A stretch of DNA of 64,000 nucleotides from assembly GCF_003050905.1 (NCBI RefSeq), contig NZ_QAOT01000008.1. The stretch is one strand, 5' to 3'. The DNA is from Cereibacter_A azotoformans. GTDB taxonomy: Bacteria; Pseudomonadota; Alphaproteobacteria; Rhodobacterales; Rhodobacteraceae. Shown here one piece after another: positions 6,681 through 15,278 of this stretch (its first letter is position 1; each line of letters opens with the position of its first letter). Under the pieces are notes generated by a model that did not search any database, was not told where the DNA came from, and saw nothing but the letters and a program-made list of their open reading frames with translations. The position numbers and the translations under genes were made by a program.

Positions 6681-7253
6681 TCACTTGGCTTCGACGGCGA
6701 TCTCTTCACGCTCTATCCGCGGCTCTCGCGGGGGGCGGCCGATCACCTCGCGCAGCTCGTCCAGTTCGATGAAATTGTCGGCCTGACGGCGCAACTCGTC
6801 GGCGATCATCGGCGGCTGACTGCGGATGGTCGAGACCACCGAAACGCGCACGCCCTGCCGCTGCAGGCTCTCGACCAGCGGCCGGAAATCGCCGTCGCCC
6901 GAGAAGAGCACGATGTGGTCCACGCGCGGCGCGAGTTCCATGGCATCGACCGTAAGCTCGATGTCCATGTTGCCCTTGACCTTGCGTCGCCCCTGGCTGT
7001 CCGTGTATTCCTTGGCCGGTTTCGTCACCATGGTGAAGCCGTTGTAGTGCAGCCAGTCCACCAGCGGCCGGATGGGCGAGTAATCGTCGTTCTCGAGAAG
7101 TGCGGTGTAGTAGAATGCCCGCAGCAGCTTGCCGCGGCGCATGAACTCCTGGCGCAGCAGCTTGTAATCTATGTCGAAACCCAGCGCCTTGGCGGCGGCA
7201 TAGAGGTTCGAACCGTCGATGAACAGCGCCAGCCGTTCGTCCTTGTAGAACAT
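6681..7253 (-). CDS. NYN-domain (LabA/DUF88-like) protein
   Basis: It encodes 190 residues with the PIN-like NYN fold. Acidic active-site positions are visible in LALFIDGSNLY (D near residue 14), in GNMDIELTVDAM and in HIVLFSGDGDFRPLVESL. Such proteins are predicted metal-dependent ribonucleases; LabA/DUF88 members include RNA-processing and toxin-like proteins. The role here is unknown. The C-terminal tail is charged (REPRIEREEI). It is divergent from folK, with back-to-back promoters. Confidence 0.88.
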   Translation of the reverse strand: MFYKDERLALFIDGSNLYAAAKALGFDIDYKLLRQEFMRRGKLLRAFYYTALLENDDYSPIRPLVDWLHYNGFTMVTKPAKEYTDSQGRRKVKGNMDIELTVDAMELAPRVDHIVLFSGDGDFRPLVESLQRQGVRVSVVSTIRSQPPMIADELRRQADNFIELDELREVIGRPPREPRIEREEIAVEAK

Positions 7254-7305
7254 TATCCTTGTCCCCTGCGAGAACCCTTGCCCCGGTCAATCTGCTGTCT
7301 TCGAG

Positions 7306-7334
7306 AATAGATTTCGGCTAGCAAAAATCGACAA
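7306..7334 (-). promoter_or_regulatory. Predicted promoter of the NYN gene
   Basis: Minus-strand TTGTCG (7329-7334), a 17-base spacer and TCTATT (7306-7311). Its -35 element overlaps the -35 of the divergent folK promoter. Confidence 0.45.
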
Positions 7335-7355
7335 GGGGTCGGATATCAGTGTAAT
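7328..7355 (+). promoter_or_regulatory. Predicted promoter of folK
   Basis: TCGACA (7328-7333), a 16-base spacer and TGTAAT (7350-7355), in a locally A+T-rich stretch 40 bases before the folK start. Confidence 0.5.
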
Positions 7356-7395
7356 ACATCTACCGGCAAGCGGGCCTCATCAGAAACTTATACCA

Positions 7396-7980
7396 TTGGA
7401 CAGGCCACCTGGAAAGCAAGCTCTGGTTGCACTCGGCTCAAACATGCCGTTTGCGGGAAGGTTCCCCGAGGGAACCGTTCGCGATGCGATTGCTGCGGTC
7501 GCAAAGGCGTTTGGTGCCAATTTTCAAGCCAGCAGACTCTATCTTACCCCTTTTTTTCCTGCAGGTGACGCACCGGATTTTGTCAATGCGGCCATGACAC
7601 TGCACCTATCGGATGAAGTGGGTCCAGAGGCGGTTCTGCGCCGCCTGCATGAGGTTGAGGCGGATTTCGGCCGATCGCGGTCGAGGCGGTGGGCGAGCCG
7701 CACCCTCGACCTCGATCTGATCGCGCTGGGTGATTCGGTCTGGCCCGACGCCGACACGCAGGGGCTGTGGAGAAACCTGCCCCCTGAAGACCAGGCCCGG
7801 CGGGTGCCCGATGGCCTGATCCTCCCCCATCCCCGGCTTCAGGATCGCGCCTTCGTCCTCGTGCCGCTCGCCGATGTGGCGCCGGAATGGCGTCATCCGC
7901 TGCTGGGCCGCACCGTCCTCGAGATGCTGGCGGCGCTTCCCGCGGCCGAGCGGGCGGCGGTGGTGCCGCTCGAGGCCTGA
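7396..7980 (+). CDS. folK: 6-hydroxymethyl-7,8-dihydropterin pyrophosphokinase
   Basis: FolK (HPPK) transfers pyrophosphate from ATP to 6-hydroxymethyl-dihydropterin in folate synthesis. Residues ALVALGSN near the N terminus and SRTLDLDLIALGD, LILPHPRLQDRAFVLVPLAD near the middle and end are family signatures. It encodes 194 residues from TTG 7396. The only early ATG (7444) would remove the LGSN motif, so TTG is preferred, though the exact start is uncertain. The first 180 bases have lower G+C than the rest of the gene. A predicted promoter precedes it. Confidence 0.93.
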   Translation: MDRPPGKQALVALGSNMPFAGRFPEGTVRDAIAAVAKAFGANFQASRLYLTPFFPAGDAPDFVNAAMTLHLSDEVGPEAVLRRLHEVEADFGRSRSRRWASRTLDLDLIALGDSVWPDADTQGLWRNLPPEDQARRVPDGLILPHPRLQDRAFVLVPLADVAPEWRHPLLGRTVLEMLAALPAAERAAVVPLEA

Positions 7981-7997
7981 GGAGCGGGAATCCGCCC

Positions 7998-8026
7998 TTG
8001 TCAAGAGGCCGGGCGACCGTTACATA
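7998..8026 (+). promoter_or_regulatory. Predicted promoter of rpoZ-rsh
   Basis: TTGTCA (7998-8003), a 17-base spacer and TACATA (8021-8026). Both hexamers are close to the sigma-70 consensus, and they lie 38 bases before the rpoZ ATG. Confidence 0.65.
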
Positions 8027-8063
8027 GGCCGCTCCATGCCCCCTGTCCGAAACGGAGACTCCC

Positions 8064-8417
8064 ATGGCCCGCGTGACGGTTGAAGACTGCGTTGACAAGG
8101 TCCCGAACCGGTTCGAACTGGTGATGCTGGCCGCCCATCGCGCACGCGAGATCGCCTCGGGTTCGGCCCTGACGATCGACCGCGACAACGACAAGAACCC
8201 GGTCGTGGCCCTGCGCGAGATCGCGGAGGAAACCCAGAGCGCCGAGTCGCTGCGCGAGCGGATGATCGAAAGCCACCAGACCCAGATCGAGGTGGACGAA
8301 CCGGAAGAGGATCAGATGGCGCTGCTCATGGGCAGCGAGGTCGATCGCCCGGTGCAGGACGACATGTCCGAGGAAAAGCTGCTGCGCGCCCTGATGGAAG
8401 CGCAGGGGCAGAACTGA
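8064..8417 (+). CDS. rpoZ: RNA polymerase omega subunit
   Basis: It encodes 117 residues. The omega core is clear: MARVTVEDCVDKVPNRFELV, LAAHRAREIASGS and KNPVVALREIA. Omega binds the beta-prime subunit, helps polymerase assembly and forms part of a ppGpp site in proteobacterial polymerase. The tail beyond residue 65 is long and acidic (EVDEPEEDQM), as in many alphaproteobacteria. It sits 30 bases upstream of the ppGpp synthetase/hydrolase gene, a widespread pairing that makes functional sense. A near-consensus promoter precedes it. Confidence 0.97.
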   Translation: MARVTVEDCVDKVPNRFELVMLAAHRAREIASGSALTIDRDNDKNPVVALREIAEETQSAESLRERMIESHQTQIEVDEPEEDQMALLMGSEVDRPVQDDMSEEKLLRALMEAQGQN

Positions 8418-8447
8418 TTACGTGGTGAATCTGTTGCGGCCGGGGCC

Positions 8448-10565
8448 ATGATCGACGTCGAAGACCTGATCGCCCTGGTCCGCAATTACAACCCGCGCAC
8501 CAATGCCGACCTCATTCGCCGGGCCTATGCCTATGGCCGGCAGATGCACGAGGGCCAGTTCCGCCACTCGGGCGAGCCCTATTTCACCCATCCCGTCGCC
8601 GTCGCCGCCATTCTGACCGAGCAGCGGCTGGATGATGCGACGATCGTGACCGCGCTGCTGCACGACACGATCGAGGACACCAAGTCCACCTACACGGAGG
8701 TTGCGCGTCTTTTCGGCGAGGACATCGCCGAACTGGTGAACGGCGTGACCAAGCTCACCAATCTCGAACTGTCCTCGGCGCAGTCGAAGCAGGCCGAGAA
8801 CTTCCGCAAGCTGTTCATGGCGATGTCCAAGGACCTGCGGGTGATCCTCGTCAAGCTTGCCGACCGTCTGCACAACATGCGCACGATCAAGTCGATGCGC
8901 CCCGAGAAGCAGGCCCAGAAGGCGCGCGAGACGATGGAGATCTTCGCCCCTCTCGCTGGCCGCATGGGCATGCAGTGGATGCGCGAGGAGTTGGAAGACC
9001 TCGCCTTCCGCGTGCTGAACCCCGAGGCGCGCAACTCGATCATCCGCCGCTTCATCACGCTGCAGCGCGAGACGGGCGACGTGGTCCACAAGATCACCGC
9101 CGACATCCGGCTGGAGCTGGAAAAGGCCCAGATCGAGGCCGACGTCTATGGCCGCGCCAAGAAGCCCTATTCGATCTGGCGCAAGATGCAGGAGAAGGAC
9201 CTCGCCTTCTCGCGGCTGTCGGACATCTACGGCTTCCGCGTGATCTGCAAGGACGTGGCCGACTGTTACCGCATCCTCGGCGTGATCCACCAGCGGTGGC
9301 GCGCGGTGCCGGGGCGGTTCAAGGACTATGTGAGCCAGCCGAAGTCGAACGGCTACCGCTCGATCCACACGACGGTCTCGGGGCGCGACGGCAAGCGGGT
9401 CGAGGTGCAGATCCGCACCCGCCAGATGCACGAGGTGGCCGAGGCGGGCGTCGCGGCGCACTGGAGCTACCGCGAGGGTGTGCGGGTCCACAACCCCTTC
9501 GCCGTCGATCCCGCCAAGTGGATCGCGAGCCTGACGGAACGGCTCGACGAGGACGACCACGACGAGTTCATGGAGAACGTGAAGCTCGAGATGTACACCG
9601 ACCAGGTGTTCTGCTTCACGCCCAAGGGCGACGTGATCCAGCTGCCTCGGGGGGCGACGCCGCTGGATTTTGCCTATGCCATCCATACAAGGATCGGCCA
9701 TTCCACGGTCTCGGCCAAGATCGACGGCATCCGCGTGCCGCTCTGGACGCGGCTGAAGAACGGCCAGTCCGTCGAGATCATCACCGCCGAGGGCCAGCGT
9801 CCGCAGGCCTCCTGGATCGACATCGCCACGACGGGCCGGGCCAAGGCCGCGATCCGCCGCAGCCTGCGCGAGGAAGACCGGGGCCGCTTCGTCAAGCTGG
9901 GGCAGGAGCTGGCCCGCGCGGCCTTCGATCATGTGGGCCGCAAGGCGACCGACAAGGCGCTCAGGACCGCGGCCAAGATGCTCGGACTGCCGGACGAGAC
10001 CGAGCTTCTGGCGCAGCTCGGTTCGGCCGAGCTGACGGCGCGCAAGGTGGTCGAGACCCTCTATCCCGAACTCGCGCGCTCGAGCGGCCCCGAGGTGGAT
10101 GTGCGGCGGCCCGTCGTGGGCCTGTCCGACGACCAGCAGTTCCGTCGGGCGAAATGCTGTCAGCCGGTGCCCGGCGAGCGGATCGTGGGCATCACCTACC
10201 GCGGGCAGGGCGTGGTCATCCATGCCATCGACTGCCCCGCGCTGGAGGAGTTCGAAGAGCAACCGTCGCGCTGGATCGACCTGCACTGGCACACCGGCCG
10301 CCATGCGGCGGTGCATACCGTGACGCTCGATCTGACCATATCCAACGACGCGGGCGTGCTTGGCCGGATCTGCACCTTGATCGGCGAGCAGAAGGCCAAT
10401 ATCTCCGACCTGAGGTTCACGGATCGCAAGCCCGACTTCTACCGTCTTCTGGTTGATGTGGATCTGCGCGACGTCGAGCATCTGCATACGCTGATGACGG
10501 CTCTCGAGGCCGAAACGGACGTGGCGCAGATCACGAGGCACCGCGATCTGAGCAGGAAACCCTGA
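8448..10565 (+). CDS. rsh: Bifunctional (p)ppGpp synthetase/hydrolase (RSH)
   Basis: It encodes 705 residues. In order: an HD hydrolase domain (HPVAVAAIL, then LLHDTIEDT at about 68-76), a RelA/SpoT synthetase domain (KPYSIWRKM; GRFKDYVSQPKSNGYRSIHT), a TGS domain (VFCFTPKGDVIQLPRGATPL at about 387-406) and a C-terminal ACT domain. The RFKD motif and intact HD residues mark the bifunctional SpoT/Rel type, the single long RSH of most alphaproteobacteria. It makes and degrades the stringent-response alarmone. It follows rpoZ and is followed by DUF2062, pdxJ and acpS on the same strand. Confidence 0.96.
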   Translation: MIDVEDLIALVRNYNPRTNADLIRRAYAYGRQMHEGQFRHSGEPYFTHPVAVAAILTEQRLDDATIVTALLHDTIEDTKSTYTEVARLFGEDIAELVNGVTKLTNLELSSAQSKQAENFRKLFMAMSKDLRVILVKLADRLHNMRTIKSMRPEKQAQKARETMEIFAPLAGRMGMQWMREELEDLAFRVLNPEARNSIIRRFITLQRETGDVVHKITADIRLELEKAQIEADVYGRAKKPYSIWRKMQEKDLAFSRLSDIYGFRVICKDVADCYRILGVIHQRWRAVPGRFKDYVSQPKSNGYRSIHTTVSGRDGKRVEVQIRTRQMHEVAEAGVAAHWSYREGVRVHNPFAVDPAKWIASLTERLDEDDHDEFMENVKLEMYTDQVFCFTPKGDVIQLPRGATPLDFAYAIHTRIGHSTVSAKIDGIRVPLWTRLKNGQSVEIITAEGQRPQASWIDIATTGRAKAAIRRSLREEDRGRFVKLGQELARAAFDHVGRKATDKALRTAAKMLGLPDETELLAQLGSAELTARKVVETLYPELARSSGPEVDVRRPVVGLSDDQQFRRAKCCQPVPGERIVGITYRGQGVVIHAIDCPALEEFEEQPSRWIDLHWHTGRHAAVHTVTLDLTISNDAGVLGRICTLIGEQKANISDLRFTDRKPDFYRLLVDVDLRDVEHLHTLMTALEAETDVAQITRHRDLSRKP

Positions 10566-10583
10566 CCGGGGACGAGGCACGTT

Positions 10584-11240
10584 TTGGTCTTCAAGCGACG
10601 CACTCCACGCACATGGCGGCAGCTTGCGCAGGAGGCCGTCTGGCCCCGCGGCGGCTGGTCGCGCGCCGCGCAATATGTCAAGCACCGTCTGACGCGCCTG
10701 CCCGACGAGCCGCATCGCATCGCGCGCGGCGTCTTCGCCGGGGTCTTCATCTCGTTCACGCCGCTCTTCGGCTTTCACTTCGTCGGAGCGGCGCTGCTCG
10801 CGTGGATCCTGCGCGGCAATATTCTCGCGGCCCTGCTGGCGACCTTCGTCGGCAACCCGGTCACCATGCCGCTGATCGCCTTCGGTTCGGTCGAGATCGG
10901 CCACTGGATGCTTGGCATCGACGCGCCGCTGACGATGGTTAACATCTTCAAGGCCTTTTCGGACGCCGGGACAGAACTGTGGGCGAACTTCCTGGCCATC
11001 TTCACCGAAGATGTGGCGCATTGGCGCAACCTCGCGCGGTTCTTTGAGACGATCTATCTTCCCTATCTCGTCGGCGGGATCCTTCCGGGGCTCGTCACGG
11101 GCTTCGGCTTCTACTATCTCACCATCCCCGTGATCCGCGCCTACCAGAAGCTGCGTTCCATGAAGGCCGAGGCCCGCCGGGCCCGCCTGCGCCGCCGTGG
11201 CCTCTCGGAGGCAGATGACGGCGAGGCCGGAAGCCAATAG
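10584..11240 (+). CDS. DUF2062 membrane protein
   Basis: It encodes 218 residues from TTG 10584. A basic N terminus is followed by the DUF2062 core: ARGVFAGVFISFTPLFGFHF, then ILAALLATFVGNPVTMPLI. Two further hydrophobic stretches lie near residues 165-190, and the tail is Arg-rich. The family is of unknown function. The gene begins 18 bases after rsh and lies before pdxJ, a conserved order in Rhodobacterales, so it is probably in the same transcript. Confidence 0.85.
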   Translation: MVFKRRTPRTWRQLAQEAVWPRGGWSRAAQYVKHRLTRLPDEPHRIARGVFAGVFISFTPLFGFHFVGAALLAWILRGNILAALLATFVGNPVTMPLIAFGSVEIGHWMLGIDAPLTMVNIFKAFSDAGTELWANFLAIFTEDVAHWRNLARFFETIYLPYLVGGILPGLVTGFGFYYLTIPVIRAYQKLRSMKAEARRARLRRRGLSEADDGEAGSQ

Positions 11241-11276
11241 GATGGGCAGGACAATCTGGCAACGGGCGGATGAGGA

Positions 11277-12035
11277 ATGAGAGCTTTGGGTCGGCTGCGG
11301 CTTGGCGTGAACATCGACCATGTGGCGACGGTGCGCAACGCGCGCGGGACCGCCTATCCTGATCCGCTGCGCGCGGCGCTGCTGGCCGAGGCTGCCGGGG
11401 CGGACGGAATCACCGCGCACCTGCGCGAGGATCGCCGCCACATCCGCGACGAGGACATCACCGCGCTCATGCAGGGGCTGCGCGTGCCGCTGAACCTCGA
11501 GATGGCCACCACACCCGAGATGCAGGCGATCGCGCTGCGCCACAAGCCGCACGCGGTCTGCCTCGTGCCCGAGCGGCGCGAGGAACGCACGACCGAGGGC
11601 GGGATCGACGTGGCCGGCGACATCCCCCGCCTGACCGATTTCGTGGCGCCCCTGCGCGAGGCGGGCTGCCGCGTCTCGATGTTCATCGGCCATGACGTGC
11701 GCCAGATCGAGGCCTCGGCCGGGATCGGCGCCGCGGTGGTGGAACTGCACACCGGCCATTACTGCGATCTCATGGCCGAGGGGCGCAGCGCCGAAGCCGC
11801 CCGCGAGCTCGAGGCCCTGCGCGAAGGGGCGGCGCTGGCTCATTCGCTGGGTCTCGAGGTCCATGCCGGCCACGGGATCAGCTACGACACGGTGGCCGAG
11901 ATCGCGGCCTTCCCGCAGGTGATGGAGCTGAACATCGGCCATTTCCTGATCGGTGAGGCGATTTTCCGCGGCCTCGGCAGCGCGATCGAGGGGATGCGGC
12001 GGCGAATGGACGCGGCACGCGAGGCGATGGCTTGA
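11277..12035 (+). CDS. pdxJ: Pyridoxine 5'-phosphate synthase
   Basis: PdxJ condenses 1-deoxyxylulose 5-phosphate with 3-amino-2-oxopropyl phosphate to give pyridoxine 5'-phosphate (vitamin B6). It encodes 252 residues. Signatures include RLGVNIDHVATVRNARGTAY, GITAHLREDRRHI, HKPHAVCLVPERREE, TEGGIDV and HAGHGISYDTV near the end. ATG 11277 is used. It lies 36 bases after DUF2062 and 22 bases before acpS, an order also seen in other proteobacteria (pdxJ-acpS). Confidence 0.97.
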   Translation: MRALGRLRLGVNIDHVATVRNARGTAYPDPLRAALLAEAAGADGITAHLREDRRHIRDEDITALMQGLRVPLNLEMATTPEMQAIALRHKPHAVCLVPERREERTTEGGIDVAGDIPRLTDFVAPLREAGCRVSMFIGHDVRQIEASAGIGAAVVELHTGHYCDLMAEGRSAEAARELEALREGAALAHSLGLEVHAGHGISYDTVAEIAAFPQVMELNIGHFLIGEAIFRGLGSAIEGMRRRMDAAREAMA

Positions 12036-12057
12036 GCCTGCCGGAGCGAACTGCGGC

Positions 12058-12471
12058 ATGATCCTCGGCATCGGCACCGACCTCGCCAACATCGAGCGGG
12101 TGGAGAAGACGCTGGCCCGCTTCGGCGACAGGTTCCGCAACCGCGTCTTCACACCGCTCGAACAGGCCAGAGCCGAGCGGCGGGCGGATGTGGCGGGTAC
12201 CTATGCCAAGCGGTGGGCGGCCAAGGAGGCCTGTTCCAAGGCGCTCGGCACGGGCCTGCGCATGGGCATTGCCTGGAAGGACATGAGCGTGGCGAACCTC
12301 GTTACCGGGCAGCCTGTCATGGAGCTGACCGGCTGGGCGGCCGAGCGGCTGGCCGCCATGACCCCTCCGGGGCACGAGGCGATCGTGCATGTCAGCCTTA
12401 CGGACGATCATCCCTGGGCGCAGGCCTTCGTGGTGATCGAGGCCCGGCCGCTGGCAGCCCCGCCAGCTTGA
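12058..12471 (+). CDS. acpS: Holo-[acyl-carrier-protein] synthase
   Basis: AcpS transfers 4'-phosphopantetheine from CoA to apo-ACP and is needed for fatty acid synthesis. It encodes 137 residues. MILGIGTDLANIERVEKTLA contains the Mg-binding Asp8, and KRWAAKEACSKALGTG has the catalytic Glu/Lys region. The frame is open far upstream into pdxJ, but ATG 12058 gives the exact family start. VHVSLTDDHPWAQAFVV is the usual C-terminal strand. Confidence 0.96.
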   Translation: MILGIGTDLANIERVEKTLARFGDRFRNRVFTPLEQARAERRADVAGTYAKRWAAKEACSKALGTGLRMGIAWKDMSVANLVTGQPVMELTGWAAERLAAMTPPGHEAIVHVSLTDDHPWAQAFVVIEARPLAAPPA

Positions 12472-12540
12472 CTCATCCCGCACCGGCGCGCATGAAGCGC
12501 CGGATTGGGCAGCCGGCCCGCAAACAGACAGGCAGAGACC

Positions 12541-13329
12541 ATGGCGAGCAAGGCGAAAACCGAAGGCGGCATCCTCGAGACGATCAAGACAGTCGTCTAT
12601 GCGCTGCTGATCGCGGGCGTGTTCCGCACGCTCTTCTTCCAGCCCTTCTGGATCCCGTCGGGGTCGATGAAGGACACGCTGCTGATCGGCGACTTTCTCT
12701 TCGTCAACAAGATGGCCTATGGCTATTCGCAATATTCCTGCCCCTTCGGCCTCTGCCCCTTTTCGGGCCGCATCCTCTCGTCCGAGCCCGAGCGCGGCGA
12801 TGTGGTGGTCTTCCGCCACCCGGTGAACGGCTCGGATTTCATCAAGCGGCTGATCGGCCTGCCGGGCGACACGGTGCAGATGAGGAACGGCGTTCTCTTC
12901 CTGAACGGTCAGGAAGTCCCGCAAGAGCCCGTCGGGACCTTCGACGAGGTCTATGAGCAGCAGGGCCCGATGGGCAACCTGCCGCGCTGCGAGAACGGCC
13001 CCGTGGGCGAGGGCGGCATCTGCACCAAGAGCCGCTTCTCCGAGACCCTGCCCGGCGGCCGCACCCATCATGTGCTGAACATCGACACCAACGGCTTCGG
13101 CGACAACACCGACGTCTTCACCGTGCCCGCCGGCCATTACTTCTTCATGGGCGACAACCGCGACAACAGCCAGGACAGCCGCTACGGCCAGGCGGTGGGT
13201 GGCGTGGGCTTCGTTCCGGCCGAGAACCTGATCGGCCGCGCGGACCGGATCATGTTCTCTTCGGCCGGCCGCTCGATGCTCTATTTCTGGACCTGGCGGG
13301 CCGACCGCTTCTTCAAGGCGATCGAGTGA
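12541..13329 (+). CDS. lepB: Signal peptidase I
   Basis: LepB cleaves signal peptides from exported preproteins at the inner membrane. It encodes 262 residues. One N-terminal membrane segment (TVVYALLIAGVFRTLFF) is followed by the Ser/Lys dyad: Ser42 in PSGSMKDTLLIGDF and the lysine of FIKRLIGLPGD. GDNRDNSQDSRYG is the conserved box near the end. A cysteine-containing insert (CPFGLCPFSGR) lies after the first box, common in alphaproteobacteria. It overlaps the rnc start by four bases. Confidence 0.96.
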   Translation: MASKAKTEGGILETIKTVVYALLIAGVFRTLFFQPFWIPSGSMKDTLLIGDFLFVNKMAYGYSQYSCPFGLCPFSGRILSSEPERGDVVVFRHPVNGSDFIKRLIGLPGDTVQMRNGVLFLNGQEVPQEPVGTFDEVYEQQGPMGNLPRCENGPVGEGGICTKSRFSETLPGGRTHHVLNIDTNGFGDNTDVFTVPAGHYFFMGDNRDNSQDSRYGQAVGGVGFVPAENLIGRADRIMFSSAGRSMLYFWTWRADRFFKAIE

Positions 13330-14015
13330 AACTCTCCACGGATCTCCGGGCCTTCGAGAGCCGGATCGGGCACGAGTTCCGCGAGCCCGATCGGCTGCTG
13401 CGCGCGGTCACCCACGCCTCGCTCTCGTCCGCGACCCGGCCCGACAACCAGCGGCTCGAGTTTCTGGGCGACCGGGTGCTCGGCCTCGTGATGGCCGAGG
13501 CGCTGCTCGCCGCCGACAAGGCCGCGACCGAAGGTCAGCTCGCCCCTCGCTTCAACGCGCTCGTGCGCAAGGAAACCTGTGCGGCGGTCGCGCGCGAGGT
13601 GGGCCTGGGCGACGTGCTGAAGCTCGGCCGGTCCGAGATGATGTCGGGCGGGCGCCGGAAGGAGGCCCTTCTGGGCGATGCCCTGGAAGCGGTGATCGCT
13701 GCGGTCTATCTCGATGCGGGGTTCGAGGCCGCGCGCCGGCTGGTGCTTCGGCTCTGGGGCGAGCGGATCGCGCAGGTCGAGGCCGACGCCCGCGACGCCA
13801 AGACGGCGCTTCAGGAATGGGCGCAGGCGCGCGGCCTGCCGCCGCCGTGCTATGAGGCCGTCGATCGGTCGGGGCCCGATCACGCTCCGATCTTCACGGT
13901 CGAGGTGCGGTTGGGCAACGGCGAGACGGAACGTTCGGCGGCCGGCACCAAGCGCGTGGCGGAACAGGCGGCGGCGCGGGCGCTTCTCGCGCGGATGGAG
14001 GCGAGAGATGACTGA
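13326..14015 (+). CDS. rnc: Ribonuclease III
   Basis: It encodes 229 residues, starting at GTG 13326 inside the lepB stop (GTGA). The signature NQRLEFLGDRVLGLVMAE and the second acidic box GDALEAVIAAVYLDAG form the double-strand RNA cleavage site. A C-terminal dsRNA-binding domain runs from about residue 158 (AKTALQEWAQARG) to AGTKRVAEQAAARALLARM. The enzyme processes rRNA precursors and structured mRNAs. Its close coupling to lepB and era is the classic lepB-rnc-era unit. Confidence 0.97.
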   Translation: MKLSTDLRAFESRIGHEFREPDRLLRAVTHASLSSATRPDNQRLEFLGDRVLGLVMAEALLAADKAATEGQLAPRFNALVRKETCAAVAREVGLGDVLKLGRSEMMSGGRRKEALLGDALEAVIAAVYLDAGFEAARRLVLRLWGERIAQVEADARDAKTALQEWAQARGLPPPCYEAVDRSGPDHAPIFTVEVRLGNGETERSAAGTKRVAEQAAARALLARMEARDD

Positions 14016-14922
14016 CACCACCCGCGCAGGCTTCGTGGCCCTGATCGGCGAGCCGAACGCCGGCAAATCCACCCTTCTGAACCGCATGGTCGGGGCCAAG
14101 GTCTCGATCGTGACCCACAAGGTCCAGACCACCCGCGCCCGCATCCGCGGCGTCGCGATGGAAGGCGAGACGCAGATCGTCTTCGTGGACACGCCCGGCC
14201 TCTTCCGCCCGCGCCGGCGGCTCGACCGGGCGATGGTCGCCGCCGCCTGGGGCGGGGCGGCGGATGCCGACGTGATCGTGCTGCTGGTCGAGGCGCACCG
14301 CGGCCTGACCGAGGGCACGCAGGCCATCATCGACGCGATGCGCGACCGCATCCCGCAGGGTCAGGCGGTGGCGCTCGCCATCAACAAGATCGACCGCGTG
14401 AAGGCCGAGGTGCTGCTGGGCCTCGCGCAGGAGTTGAACGCAGCCTTCCCCTTCGCCGAAACCTTCATGATCTCGGCCGAGAAGGGATATGGCGTGGACA
14501 AGCTGCGCCAGTGGCTGGCGGGCGTCCTGCCCGAAGGCCCCTGGTTCTACCCCGAGGATCAGATCGCCGATGTGCCGATGCGGGCCATCGCCGCCGAGAT
14601 CACCCGCGAGAAGCTGACCCTGCGGCTGCACGAGGAGCTGCCCTACCAGCTCACCGTCGAGACCGAGGCCTGGGAGGATCGCCCCGATGGCTCGACCCGG
14701 ATCGACCAGGTGGTCTATGTCGCGCGTGACGGGCACAAGGGCATCGTGCTCGGCAACAAGGGCGAGACGATCAAGCAGATCGGTCAGGCGGCCCGCGCCG
14801 AGATCGCGGCCTTCCTCGAACGCCCCGTGCATCTCTTCCTGCAGGTGAAGGTGCGGCCGAACTGGCTGGAAGAGCCCGAGCGCTATTCCGAGATGGGCCT
14901 CGACTTCAAGGACGGAGATTGA
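14008..14922 (+). CDS. era: GTPase Era
   Basis: It encodes 304 residues from ATG 14008, overlapping rnc by eight bases. GTPase motifs: GEPNAGKST (G1), DTPGLF (G3) and NKID (G4). The C-terminal KH RNA-binding domain holds VVYVARDGHKGIVLGNKGE and KQIGQAARAEI. Era binds the 3' end of 16S rRNA and acts in 30S assembly. The G3 region includes FRPRRRLDRAMVAAAW, the usual switch-II extension. The longer open frame upstream is only read-through of rnc in another frame. Confidence 0.97.
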   Translation: MTDTTRAGFVALIGEPNAGKSTLLNRMVGAKVSIVTHKVQTTRARIRGVAMEGETQIVFVDTPGLFRPRRRLDRAMVAAAWGGAADADVIVLLVEAHRGLTEGTQAIIDAMRDRIPQGQAVALAINKIDRVKAEVLLGLAQELNAAFPFAETFMISAEKGYGVDKLRQWLAGVLPEGPWFYPEDQIADVPMRAIAAEITREKLTLRLHEELPYQLTVETEAWEDRPDGSTRIDQVVYVARDGHKGIVLGNKGETIKQIGQAARAEIAAFLERPVHLFLQVKVRPNWLEEPERYSEMGLDFKDGD

Positions 14923-15254
14923 CGCCGCGGCTGACGGCCGACTTCTGGGTCCGCGCCTATCTGGCGCGTCTGCGGCTGGCCGACATTCCCGCCTACGTCA
15001 CCGCGAAAGGCGACGCGACCGCCGGCACCGTGCTGGTGAAATGCGCGACGCTGGACGGTCAGGCGCGGGCGTGGCACCGCTCGTTCGACCTGATGACGGG
15101 GGAGCGGACCTGGGTGGCGCTGGCCGAGGGCTCCGAGGCCGATGTGGACGCCTCGATCGCGCGGCAGCGGCGCTTCGACCCCGACCTCTGGGTGATCGAG
15201 ATCGAGGACCGGCAGGGCCGCACTCTGCTGGATCAGCCGGGGCTTGCCGACTGA
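14919..15254 (+). CDS. DUF1491 protein
   Basis: It encodes 111 residues from TTG 14919, which overlaps the era stop (TTGA). The sequence (LTADFWVRAYLARLRLADIP; ARQRRFDPDLWVIEIED) matches the alphaproteobacterial DUF1491 family of unknown function. It is soluble with no signal peptide. Its place between era and recO is conserved in Rhodobacterales. Translational coupling to era is likely because the rare start lies in the stop codon. Confidence 0.85.
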   Translation: MTPRLTADFWVRAYLARLRLADIPAYVTAKGDATAGTVLVKCATLDGQARAWHRSFDLMTGERTWVALAEGSEADVDASIARQRRFDPDLWVIEIEDRQGRTLLDQPGLAD

Positions 15255-15278
15255 GCCGCCCGGCGGGATAGTGGCGTC

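Noticed and set aside
8418..12152. A 1244-codon antisense frame across rpoZ, rsh, DUF2062 and pdxJ
   Set aside because: It spans several unrelated plus-strand genes, which a real gene would not do. Composition is typical of a shadow.
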